From the NCBI RefSeq assembly GCF_025717515.1, contig NZ_JAJIRN010000004.1, positions 62,001 to 126,000 of the forward strand: a stretch of DNA of 64,000 nucleotides, written 5' to 3'. The notes beneath the pieces were generated by a model. It was not told the DNA's origin, did no database searches, and worked only from the letters and a program-made list of their open reading frames with translations. The stretch's first letter is position 1; each line of letters starts with the position of its first letter. The position numbers and the translations under genes were made by a program. Below are positions 27,405-33,898 of this stretch, piece by piece. This DNA comes from Roseateles oligotrophus. GTDB taxonomy: Bacteria; Pseudomonadota; Gammaproteobacteria; Burkholderiales; Burkholderiaceae_C.

Positions 27405-27641
27405 CTACAGCTTCGGCTTCTTCCCAAAATGCTTAGCCGCCAAGGCCTTTGCCTTTAATAGTCCTTCTTCTGTCAAATACACAGACTCATGCCGCCCATG
27501 TGGGTCAGTGATCCAGCCCTGCTCATGAAATGCTTCCATCACAGAAAAGGGATACCGTTTCCACACGCGTCCGCTTTCGAACTCGAATGCGCCGAGCAGT
27601 GCGAGAACAGCTTCTTGTAGCTCGGCTTCATCGTATTCCAT
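27405..27641 (-). CDS. DUF6429 family protein
   Basis: A 78-residue protein beginning MEYDEAELQEAVLALLGAFEF, with a helix-turn-helix-like C-terminal half (HEQGWITDPHGRHESVYLTEEGLLKAKALAAKHF). This matches the DUF6429 family as I know it, which is often found in mobile or cassette DNA. Its function is unknown. ATG at 27641 has a very good ribosome-binding site (GGAGG, 5 nt upstream); an earlier in-frame ATG at 27677 does not. It lies between attC-like sites and points in the array direction. Confidence 0.8.
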   Translation of the reverse strand: MEYDEAELQEAVLALLGAFEFESGRVWKRYPFSVMEAFHEQGWITDPHGRHESVYLTEEGLLKAKALAAKHFGKKPKL

Positions 27642-27731
27642 GGAACCTCCGACTGGCAGTGAGTTCGTCACCATCAAGAATCTCGCAACTAGCCGGAAGT
27701 GTCAACAAAACCGATTCAAGCCCCAGGTTGC

Positions 27732-27816
27732 AGCCAGGTGGCCGCGCGGAGCTGAAAATATACAGGCAGCGTAGCGCGGCCAGCTGGCGGAGGTCCACTC
27801 GAGCGACCGGTTAGGA
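27732..27816 (-). repeat. attC-like recombination site (site 2)
   Basis: The 84-bp stretch 27732-27815 differs from 28287-28370 at only two positions. On the minus strand it starts TCCTAACCGG directly at the stop of the DUF4265-like gene. The far end (beyond the stem) diverges from site 3 and lacks a clear GTTRRRY, so it may be truncated or recombined at that end. Confidence 0.7.
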
Positions 27817-28257
27817 GTCATTGAGCCGCCAGGAAGGGAAGGCAACCGCCAGGCCCTTTGTTTCAAGCAGACTGAGATAGTTGTCAAGACGTTCCACATC
27901 AACCTCCAGAGGAACATTCACCGAGCACACACCGCACTGGGATGACCAAGCGGTGTGGCAACCAAGCTTATGAAGCGGAGGGAGCAAGGGTTCTACCTCC
28001 ACATCATCAGTTCGAAGGAGCCAGACCGTCGAATTGGCTGATTTTTCAGCATGTTCCCATGACCACACCTGTTCATTCTCGACATCCAGTAAGCGGATCT
28101 TGTCGCCAACCGAGAGATGCTTGACAAACAGAGGTGCGGCTTGCGCCTCATAGGTCTCGCCAGACTGAATGAACGGAAGCGACTCTGCAGCCACTGGCGG
28201 CCAATCGTCTTCGACTTCAAGCCGAAATGTGAGCGATACCGACCGATGGGACTTCAT
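27811..28257 (-). CDS. DUF4265-like cassette protein
   Basis: A 148-residue cytoplasmic protein: FRLEVEDDWPPVAAESLPF and PLFVKHLSVGDKIRLLDVENEQVWSWEHAEKSANSTVWLL resemble the DUF4265 family. The C-terminal part is predicted alpha/beta and ends WRLNDS. The ATG at 28257 sits 3 nt after the end of attC-like site 3, and the stop TAA is inside the first core of site 2, the tight packing expected of an integron cassette. Function unknown. Confidence 0.72.
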   Translation of the reverse strand: MKSHRSVSLTFRLEVEDDWPPVAAESLPFIQSGETYEAQAAPLFVKHLSVGDKIRLLDVENEQVWSWEHAEKSANSTVWLLRTDDVEVEPLLPPLHKLGCHTAWSSQCGVCSVNVPLEVDVERLDNYLSLLETKGLAVAFPSWRLNDS

Positions 28258-28260
28258 GAC

Positions 28261-28371
28261 GCCTAACGTTCGAGCTGAGTGGACGGAGCCAGCTGGCCGC
28301 GCGGAGCTGAAAATATACAGGCAGCATAGCGCGGCCAGCTGGCGGAGGTCCACTCGAGCGACCGGTTAGGC
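28261..28371 (-). repeat. attC-like recombination site (site 3)
   Basis: 111 bp bounded by GCCTAAC and GTTAGGC in both orientations. The inner arms GAGTGGAC-GGA-GCCAGCTGGCCGCGC pair with GCGCGGCCAGCTGGC-GGAG-GTCCACTC, leaving a small bulge as expected for attC extrahelical bases. The adjacent gene stops at this boundary. Confidence 0.85.
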
Positions 28372-28785
28372 CTCATCTTGCCGCGCTTCGAGCAGCATCT
28401 CACATGCCGCTGAAAAGAGTACATTGACATTCACGGACTCGCCTCGCTCTATTCGTTTTGAGATCGCGGTGAGTGGGAACGAAAGCACAGACGAGTTCTC
28501 GAATCTCAACGCTGGATCTCTTCCATATTCGTCTTCTACGGCAACCCAGTGCATCCCCAGCTTTTGTGCAAGGGCGTCGCCAAAGGTGATGCCGAGGCAT
28601 TGCAGTTTGAGTGTTTCGGCGGGCTTGATCCACTCGTTGGACAGGATCGTGTCCAAGAGTTGTAGCTTTCCCTCCAGGGTCTCGTATTTGTGCCGCGCAT
28701 CAGCTTCGAAGTGGTTCCGTACCCAGTCTCGCTTCGCCTCGACATCCTTGGTGTCTTCTTCGTTGGGGGAGTGAATCCGCTGCAT
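28366..28785 (-). CDS. DUF3806-like cassette protein
   Basis: A 139-residue protein with an N-terminal charged helix and the segment LKLQCLGITFGDALAQKLGMHWVAVEDEYGRDPALRF, then SSVLSFPLTAISKRIERGE, typical of DUF3806 proteins of unknown function. ATG at 28785 lies ~8 nt after attC-like site 4; a GTG-like extension upstream has no reason to be used. The stop TAA overlaps the first core (CCTAAC) of site 3. No signal peptide. Confidence 0.72.
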   Translation of the reverse strand: MQRIHSPNEEDTKDVEAKRDWVRNHFEADARHKYETLEGKLQLLDTILSNEWIKPAETLKLQCLGITFGDALAQKLGMHWVAVEDEYGRDPALRFENSSVLSFPLTAISKRIERGESVNVNVLFSAACEMLLEARQDEA

Positions 28786-28793
28786 TGTGTGAG

Positions 28794-28904
28794 GCCTAAC
28801 GTCGAAGTTGAGCCGCGAGCGGCGGCTGGGCACGGAAGGCCCAGAATGAAATGGGGGCCTGCAGAGACCAGCCGTTGCGAGTCGGCTCGAACGCCGGGTT
28901 AGCC
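28794..28904 (-). repeat. attC-like recombination site (site 4)
   Basis: 111 bp bounded by GCCTAAC at 28794 (plus strand) and GTTAGCC at 28898-28904. The stem GAGCCG-CG-GCGGCTGG pairs with CCAGCCG-TTGCGAGT-CGGCTC with unpaired bases, typical attC. It separates the DUF3806-like gene from the oppositely oriented VapBC pair. Confidence 0.8.
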
Positions 28905-28936
28905 CGCAACACCTTGACCGACGCCGCCAAATGGAA

Positions 28937-28956
28937 CCATAATGGTTTCATTATGG
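28937..28956. promoter_or_regulatory. Palindromic operator of the VapBC pair
   Basis: CCATAATG-GTTT-CATTATGG is a perfect 8-bp inverted repeat ending 12 nt before the antitoxin start. Toxin-antitoxin operons are usually autorepressed at such sites by the ribbon-helix-helix antitoxin with the toxin. Confidence 0.7.
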
Positions 28957-28968
28957 ATGGAGAATGAC

Positions 28969-29214
28969 GTGCCCACAACTTTGACACTGAAGAATATTCC
29001 TGACGCCGTGTATGACCGACTGAAGCTTGCTGCAGAAATGCACCGCCGGAGCCTGAACAGCGAGGCCATCGTGTGCCTTGAGTCGGTATTGTTGCCAACA
29101 AAGATGATGCCCAGCGAGCGGATTGCCCGTGCGCGGGAACTACGTGCAGCCTTGCCCACTGGCAAATTCCGCGCGCGTGACATTGATGCCGCGAAGCGCG
29201 AGGACCGCCCATGA
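28969..29214 (+). CDS. Ribbon-helix-helix antitoxin (FitA/VapB-like)
   Basis: An 81-residue antitoxin with an N-terminal Arc-type ribbon-helix-helix segment TTLTLKNIPDAVYDRLKLAAEMHRRSLNSEAI for DNA binding and a C-terminal toxin-binding tail. GTG at 28969 is chosen since GGAG lies 7-8 nt upstream and VPTTLT is the usual FitA/VapB start. The in-frame ATGs at 28942 and 28957 fall within or next to the operator. The stop overlaps the toxin start (ATGA). It faces plus, opposite to the other cassette genes, and carries its own promoter. Confidence 0.85.
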   Translation: MPTTLTLKNIPDAVYDRLKLAAEMHRRSLNSEAIVCLESVLLPTKMMPSERIARARELRAALPTGKFRARDIDAAKREDRP

Positions 29215-29606
29215 TCGTGGTTGATTCCAACGTGTTGGCGTATTTGTATTTGCCTGGTGAGTACACAGCAGCCGCCGAAGCGCTACTTGAGCAGGATTCG
29301 GATTGGGCTGCGCCTATTCTCTGGCGCAGCGAGTTCCGCAACATTCTGGCGGGATACATGCGGCGCAAAGCCATCACATTTGAACAGGCGAACAGTCTCC
29401 AACGAGAAGCAGAGAGCTTGCTTGAGGGTGCGGAGTTCGAGGTTGAATCTCTTGCTGTGCTTGAACTCGTGCGCGACAGTGACTGCTCCGCATACGACTG
29501 CGAGTTCATTGCCCTTGCGATGAAGCTCGACACGAAACTGGTCACCATGGACAAGAAGCTTCTACGAGCGTTTCCGAAGCGCGCCATTGCTCTTTCTGCG
29601 GGCTAA
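29211..29606 (+). CDS. PIN-domain toxin (VapC-like)
   Basis: A 131-residue PIN ribonuclease toxin. Acidic residues expected for metal binding are visible in MIVVDSNVLAYLYLPG (Asp5), in LWRSEFRNIL (Glu), and in DCSAYDCEFIALAMKLDTKLVTMDKKLL. VapC-type toxins cleave RNA (often tRNA) and are neutralised by the antitoxin. ATG overlaps the antitoxin stop by 4 nt, typical of co-translation. The stop codon TAA lies in the core site at the edge of an attC-like remnant. Confidence 0.88.
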   Translation: MIVVDSNVLAYLYLPGEYTAAAEALLEQDSDWAAPILWRSEFRNILAGYMRRKAITFEQANSLQREAESLLEGAEFEVESLAVLELVRDSDCSAYDCEFIALAMKLDTKLVTMDKKLLRAFPKRAIALSAG

Positions 29607-29749
29607 CGTTGATTAGGGCGCAGTGCGCCCATATTCGACGCCAAGCCTAGAAATGGCTCAATGTAGCGCGCCCACTGTCGGTTATGGGCGCACTGCTTGG
29701 GTATGCGCCCATAACCGACAGTGGGCGCAGCGGAGATCGGCTTGGCGTC
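29601..29749. repeat. Partial attC-like site / inverted-repeat region (site 5)
   Basis: It starts GGCTAACGTT immediately at the VapC stop and contains the arm GACGCCAAGCC (29637-29647) with its complement GGCTTGGCGTC (29739-29749), separated by a perfect 25-bp palindrome. The matching end core (GTTRRRY) was not found, so the site is probably truncated or rearranged. Confidence 0.4.
29668..29728. repeat. Perfect 25-bp inverted repeat with 11-nt loop
   Basis: Arms 29668-29692 and 29704-29728 are exact reverse complements (start GCGCCCACTG, end CAGTGGGCGC). There is no T-run after it and no bulges, so it does not look like a standard terminator or attC stem. It may be a small insertion into site 5. 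Confidence 0.85.
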
Positions 29750-30134
29750 AAATTTCATGATGGTGCGCGGCAAAGCATTTCCTTGAAGAACAACTTGGCG
29801 GCACATAGACTGTATGAATATACAGCCACTGAACTTGGCGTCTAAGCCCATGTCTACCTCCACCAGCCCGACATTTGGATTCTCCAAAGTAAAAGTCCAC
29901 CGTAATCTGCCGCCGTTGCTATCTAGTCGTCTCAATCAAGTTCGTGAGCGAATCAGATACTTGCATTACAGCGCCCTAAAGCCCAATTCAGTGTGAATGT
30001 CTCCCTGTTGTCCGTAGGTCTCTCGGATAGATGACTTCATGCTCGCATGCCGCCCAGTGCGAAAACATGCCAAATGAATAGAGGGGATGGTGGCATCTGA
30101 AGGGAAGGACGGAATCATGAGCAGTGACAACGGC
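29750..30134. other. Non-coding interior of the element
   Basis: About 385 bp between site 5 and the right-end repeats. The short open frames here (for example minus-strand 29603-29935) run through the palindrome and look spurious. It contains a second copy of CTTGGCGTC (29838 area, also 29741). No gene, attC site or promoter was recognised. Confidence 0.5.
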
Positions 30135-30263
30135 TTTTGAGACTATGTTTTACGTTATTGCTCGACGACATCGGTCGCCCGGTCAAAATTTTGAAACTAT
30201 GCAAGGCGCGCATTGACCGCTCTTTCGAACAACAACACAGGAGCAGAGTTTTGAAACTTTGTT
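30135..30263 (-). repeat. Right-end array of three transposase-site-like repeats
   Basis: On the minus strand, AACAAAGTTTCAAAA (30249-30263), TGCATAGTTTCAAAA (30189-30203) and AACATAGTCTCAAAA (30135-30149) lie 60 and 54 nt apart. The third copies at each end are identical. Wider spacing than at the left end makes the ends asymmetric, as in Tn7. Confidence 0.75.
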
Positions 30264-30274
30264 ATCCGATTCCT
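30249..30274 (-). repeat. Right terminal inverted repeat
   Basis: Reverse complement matches 26775-26800 at 25 of 26 positions. It ends directly at the right GGCGA duplication. Confidence 0.8.
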
Positions 30275-30279
30275 GGCGA
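30275..30279. repeat. Right target-site duplication GGCGA
   Basis: Same five bases as 26770-26774. The 230 bp that follow (to 30510) probably carry the original leader and promoter of the MBL hydrolase and the promoter of the beta-barrel gene. Confidence 0.75.
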
Positions 30280-30510
30280 GCAAGAGGTGAGAGCCAATAT
30301 GGCTGCAGATTATCGACAGCTCCAGGGCAAGGGCATTCGGTAGCGAGTTTCAGTACCAAACGGCGCGCCAGATTGAACAAGTTTCAAGCCGCTGGCGCGC
30401 AAACGCATTCAAAGAAACACTGCGTTCCGTCGTAGCCCGAATGCAGGCAAATCCCATCGGGAACAAGCCAACAGCGCTCGGGACGCGACGCAACCCAAGG
30501 AGTTTTTCTG

Positions 30511-31119
30511 ATGTTGAAGAAGCAGCAAGTTTCGTTTTCCAGTTTGATCGCGACATTGATCGCCACCCTCGGCTTCGCCGCTGCCGGCAATGCCGCCGCG
30601 GCCGGCCCACAAGCGCAGGCCGAGGCCTATATGGGCGCCAACGTCGGCCTCTACAGCAAGTACGACATCAGCTGCAGCGCCGGCCAGAAATGCGACAAGA
30701 CGGCCAGCTTCGGCGGCAAGATTTTTGGCGGCGTGATGTATGAGCAATGGGGTGTTGAGGCGCTGGCCTTCGGCACCGGCAAGGGCGAAGGTACGCTCAA
30801 GCAGGGCGGCAAGGACGCGCAGGGCAGCGTCAAGATGGGCGGCCTCGGTGTCGTTGGCGTCTTGCCGCTCAATTTCGGTGACTTCTCGCTCAAGGGCAAG
30901 CTCGGTGCGGCCTACACGCATGGCACGGCCAGCTACAAGAGCGGCGCCAGCGACAGCAAGAACAGCATCGCTCCGCTGTTCGGCGCCGGCCTCGGCTACG
31001 CGTTGAACAAACAAGTTAGCTTGACGGCCGATGTCGACCATATCAGCGCCAAGTACAACAAGGCCGGCGACAAGGCGGCCGTGAATATGTTCTCGATCGG
31101 CGCCAGCTACAAGTTCTGA
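30511..31119 (+). CDS. OmpA-like outer-membrane beta-barrel protein
   Basis: A 202-residue exported protein. The signal peptide runs to about residue 30 (AAAGNAAAAG). The mature sequence is a small beta-barrel: AYMGANVGLYSKYDIS, SFGGKIFGGVMYEQWGVEALAFG, LKGKLGAAYTH, SLTADVDHI, and a terminal SYKF (aromatic last residue). A Cys pair (SCSAGQKC) may form a loop disulfide. The AAGGAG ribosome-binding site is 9 nt upstream. No peptidoglycan-binding OmpA C-terminal domain is present. The adjacent hairpin at 31128-31151 may terminate it. Confidence 0.85.
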   Translation: MLKKQQVSFSSLIATLIATLGFAAAGNAAAAGPQAQAEAYMGANVGLYSKYDISCSAGQKCDKTASFGGKIFGGVMYEQWGVEALAFGTGKGEGTLKQGGKDAQGSVKMGGLGVVGVLPLNFGDFSLKGKLGAAYTHGTASYKSGASDSKNSIAPLFGAGLGYALNKQVSLTADVDHISAKYNKAGDKAAVNMFSIGASYKF

Positions 31120-31127
31120 GCGGCCAT

Positions 31128-31151
31128 GCAGCGCCAGCTTGCTGGCGCTGC
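31128..31151. terminator. Hairpin between convergent genes
   Basis: GCAGCGCCAGC-TT-GCTGGCGCTGC is a perfect 11-bp stem between the beta-barrel gene and the DUF2282 gene. There is no T-tract, so intrinsic termination is uncertain; it might act in both directions. Confidence 0.45.
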
Positions 31152-31185
31152 GGTCTGACCGAGCAAGGCTCGGCGGGGGGGCTCG

Positions 31186-31473
31186 CTAGCCCTTCTTGGC
31201 CGCGAATTTCGCCTTTGCTTCGGCCAAGGACAAACCACCCATGGGCTTGCATTGGCCCTTGGGCACCAGCTTCCACTCGCCGGCATCGCCGTCAAGCTTG
31301 GACTGGCCGGCACAAGAATGGCTGCCGGCCAGATTGGCGCAGTCGTTTTGACCCGCTTTGGCGACACCAAAGCATTTTTCCTTGCTGGCGTCGGCTGCCT
31401 GCGCAGCCTGCACCGCGCCCAAAGCCAATGCACAGGCCAGCGCTGCACCGACCGTATTTCGATAGCGACTCAT
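31186..31473 (-). CDS. DUF2282 (BufA1/bufferin-like) peptide precursor
   Basis: A 95-residue exported small protein: a 26-residue signal peptide ending VQAAQA, then the family core KEKCFGVAKAGQNDCANLAGSHSCAGQS, and a C-terminal EWKLVPKGQC. Four cysteines (34, 45, 54, 75) are at the conserved spacing. Bufferins of this family are reported to be copper-binding peptides modified by BufB (DUF692) with BufC (DUF2063). Neither of these genes is adjacent here, so the peptide is an orphan in this window. A YHS-domain gene is upstream on the same strand, 100 nt away. Confidence 0.85.
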   Translation of the reverse strand: MSRYRNTVGAALACALALGAVQAAQAADASKEKCFGVAKAGQNDCANLAGSHSCAGQSKLDGDAGEWKLVPKGQCKPMGGLSLAEAKAKFAAKKG

Positions 31474-31573
31474 CGTTCATTCCTTGATTTGGCTGGGAGC
31501 GCCGTCAATACGGCCGGCCCCAAGCTCGCTGTTTGAAAATTGGCCCGTTGCCCGGCGACGCGGGCACCGAGCT

Positions 31574-32074
31574 TCAAAGGTCTTTGGGCGCTTTCGCCTT
31601 GATCAAAGGCCAGGCGCTGCCCGCCTTGACGAGGTTGCCGGGGATGTCTTCGCTCCACTTCTTCTGCACGTCTTTGTTGACGTTCAGATAGAGCTTGCCA
31701 CCGACGATCTTCCAGGCCGCCGGGTCGCCGTCGAGCTTCTTGTCCAGTGCCACGCCCATCGCGCAAAAGCCGCCGAACTGAGGTGCGTACTTGGCCGGAT
31801 TGGCCTTGAAGGCATCACGGTTGGCGGCGCTACTGAAGTGATAGGTCGCACCTTCATGTGCGGCCGAAAACTCGGCCTTGCCCGCAGTCGGGCTGCCGGC
31901 GCTGAAATAGGCGACAACGTCATGCCCTTTGACCGCCAGATGTTGCGCGTCCACATTCAAGGCGCTGGTCGAATTTTCGTCATAGGCATGGGCGATATTG
32001 GGAACGACGGCCATGGCGGCAACGGTTGAAATCAAGGCAGCCAACAAGGTGCGGCGGGCAAAAACGGCTTTCAT
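31574..32074 (-). CDS. Secreted YHS-domain protein
   Basis: A 166-residue exported protein. Signal peptide MKAVFARRTLLAALISTVAAMAVVPNIAHA, then NVDAQHLAVKGHDVVAYFSAGSPTAGKAEFSAAHEGATYHFSSAANRDAFKANPAKYAPQFGGFCAMGVALDKK, typical of the YHS family, which is found near copper and other metal genes and has a conserved Cys. ATG at 32074 has GGAG upstream; an in-frame TTG four codons earlier is unlikely. Its neighbour is the bufferin-like gene, supporting a metal role. The 32169-32268 module lies ~95 nt upstream. Confidence 0.85.
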   Translation of the reverse strand: MKAVFARRTLLAALISTVAAMAVVPNIAHAYDENSTSALNVDAQHLAVKGHDVVAYFSAGSPTAGKAEFSAAHEGATYHFSSAANRDAFKANPAKYAPQFGGFCAMGVALDKKLDGDPAAWKIVGGKLYLNVNKDVQKKWSEDIPGNLVKAGSAWPLIKAKAPKDL

Positions 32075-32168
32075 AGGAGACTCCAAATGCGCTCATCAAA
32101 CGAGCATTGCTGACAGTTTTCAGCTCAGGTCAAGCGCCCGAAATGGACCGCATCGCTGAGCTTGCTTT

Positions 32169-32268
32169 GCATCGCTTCGGTTGGAAGCGAGTGACTGAAC
32201 TGTGCGCGATCTGCCCGGTTTGGAGAATCACCGCGCGCTCCAAGACAGCATTGCAGAAAGTGGAACAA
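32169..32268. promoter_or_regulatory. Conserved ~100-bp upstream module, copy 1
   Basis: Aligns with 36647-36749 almost without gaps, sharing GCATCGCT, GAACTGT, GAGAATCACC, GCGCGCTC, AAGACA, ATTGCA and GGAACAA in order. It lies upstream of the YHS gene (minus) as the other copy lies upstream of the GST gene. It is in the 399-bp gap 32075-32473, which also must hold the MATE promoter. No gene is seen in the gap. Confidence 0.6.
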
Positions 32269-32473
32269 ACAGCCGGCTTGATCCTTGAGCCTGAGCGCTG
32301 AACCCGAGCGCCGGCCGGCGGCAGTCATTGCTTGATGCGAAAGACACTGTTTTCCAGAACAAGCCTATTGAATGGTCATCAAGGGATGAATCGCTCCGAC
32401 AATCCGGCTTCTCTGCGCTTCGGCTCATCGGCGCCCGAAACGCGGCCATCCCGCCCTTGCCGACCTTCATCCC

Positions 32474-33898
32474 ATGCATCCATTGACCCCGTTCCCCCGC
32501 CCATCGCGCAGCAAGATCCGCGGCGAAGTCTCAGCGCTCTGGCAGCTCGCCTGGCCGATTCTGATTGGCCAATTGGCCACCGTCGGCATGTCGGTGGCCG
32601 ACGTGGCCATGGCCGGCAATGCCTCGGCGCAAGATCTGGCGGGCGTCTCGCTGGGGGCGTCGATCTGGAGCATGGTCATCATCACGCTGATGGGCGTGAT
32701 GATGTCGGTCAGCCCCATCGTGTCCCATCATGTGGGGGCCGAAGCCTTTCACCTTGTACCCCATGTGGTGCGCCAGGCCTTGTGGAAGGCCCTGGGCCTG
32801 GGCCTGCTGGCCGTCGCCGTGATGAATCTGGCCAGCCTCGTGTTCGACCTGCTGGAACTGGATCCGCTGGTGCGCGATCTGGCCAAAGACTTTGTCCACA
32901 TCACCAGCCTCGCCCTGCCCGCCTTTGCCTGCTACCGGGTGCTGTATGGCTATAGCGCCAGCCTGAACCAGACCAAGCCGTTGATGATGATTGCGCTCGC
33001 CGCCCTGGGGCTCAATGTGCTGCTCAACTGGCTGCTGATTTACGGCCACTGGGGGTTTCCCAAGCTGGGTGGCCTGGGCTGCGCCTGGTCGACGATGCTG
33101 TGCGTGTGGTTCAACCTGGGCGGTCTGCTGTGGTGGATGCGCCGCAGCCCGGCCTACCGCAGCACCTGGCCGCTGGCGCAATTTGAAGCGCCGCATTGGC
33201 CCGAGATCCGCAGCCTGCTCAAGCTGGGCCTGCCCATAGGCGTCACCTATTTTGCCGAGAGCAGTGCCTTCAGCCTGATTGCCTTGCTGGTGGCCAAGTT
33301 CGGCACCACCCAGGTGGCCGCCCATCAAATCGCACTCAACTTCGCCTCGCTGATGTTCATGCTGCCGCTGAGCCTGGGCATCGCGCTGCTGACCAGGGTC
33401 GGCCAATCGCTGGGCGCGGGCGACGCGTATGAAGCGCGCTTTCGCTCCTGGGTGGGCGTGGCGACGGCCTTGATCTTGGCCTGCGCATCGGCGGCCTTCA
33501 TGGCCTTGAGCAGCCAGCAGATCGCCGGGGCCTACACCAGCGATGCCGCGGTGGCCGCGCTGGCCGCGCATTTGCTGATCTTTGCGGCGATTTTTCAACT
33601 CTCGGACGCGACTCAAGTCGCCACCAGTTGCGCGATTCGCGGTTACAAGGTCACGCGCGCGCCGATGGTGATTCACCTGACCGCGTTTTGGGGTTTCGCC
33701 CTGCCCTTGGGTTGCGCGCTGGGGCTGGCGCCGCCATGGCTGCCCTGGGGCCCCAGGCAGGCGATGGGTGCGAGCGGTTTCTGGATCGCGCTGATCGTCG
33801 GCCTGACCATCGCGGCGGTGGCGCTGTCGGCGCTGCTTCGCCGGGTGGCGCGGGAACGGTTGCCGCAAGCCGGCCCTAGAGCTTCAACACCAGCTTGA
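32474..33898 (+). CDS. MATE family multidrug efflux transporter
   Basis: A 474-residue inner-membrane drug/cation antiporter with about 12 hydrophobic segments. Family motifs include LAWPILIGQLATVGMSVADVAMAGN in the first segment, MVIITLMGVMMSVSPIVSHHVGAE, and the second-half repeat LLKLGLPIGVTYFAESSAFSLIALLVAKFGTTQVAAHQIALNFASL. The length is typical of NorM-like proteins. Its 3' end overlaps the convergent oxidoreductase gene by 23 bp. Substrate unknown. Confidence 0.93.
   Translation: MHPLTPFPRPSRSKIRGEVSALWQLAWPILIGQLATVGMSVADVAMAGNASAQDLAGVSLGASIWSMVIITLMGVMMSVSPIVSHHVGAEAFHLVPHVVRQALWKALGLGLLAVAVMNLASLVFDLLELDPLVRDLAKDFVHITSLALPAFACYRVLYGYSASLNQTKPLMMIALAALGLNVLLNWLLIYGHWGFPKLGGLGCAWSTMLCVWFNLGGLLWWMRRSPAYRSTWPLAQFEAPHWPEIRSLLKLGLPIGVTYFAESSAFSLIALLVAKFGTTQVAAHQIALNFASLMFMLPLSLGIALLTRVGQSLGAGDAYEARFRSWVGVATALILACASAAFMALSSQQIAGAYTSDAAVAALAAHLLIFAAIFQLSDATQVATSCAIRGYKVTRAPMVIHLTAFWGFALPLGCALGLAPPWLPWGPRQAMGASGFWIALIVGLTIAAVALSALLRRVARERLPQAGPRASTPA

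Larger units (their letters stand above)
26775..30274. mobile_element. Non-autonomous transposon carrying an integron cassette array
   Basis: A 3,500-bp unit bounded by 26-bp inverted repeats and a 5-bp direct repeat (GGCGA). Three copies of a 15-bp repeat AACAWAGTYTCAAAA lie near each end. The inside holds several attC-like sites and short genes oriented mostly on the minus strand. There is no transposase, integrase, or resistance gene. The base composition is visibly more AT-rich than the flanks, especially at both ends. By structure the multi-site ends resemble those recognised by TnsB/Tn402-type DDE transposases, so mobilisation in trans is inferred. Outer limits depend on the terminal repeat and target duplication agreeing, which they do. 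Confidence 0.8.

Noticed and set aside
29603-29935. 110-residue minus-strand open frame covering the palindrome in the element
   Set aside because: The second half is the palindrome itself translated and the stop lies in the attC core; no ribosome-binding site or family signature. Likely spurious.
32531-33868. 445-residue minus-strand open frame opposite the MATE gene
   Set aside because: The plus-strand MATE protein has clear transporter motifs; the other is a GC-rich shadow.
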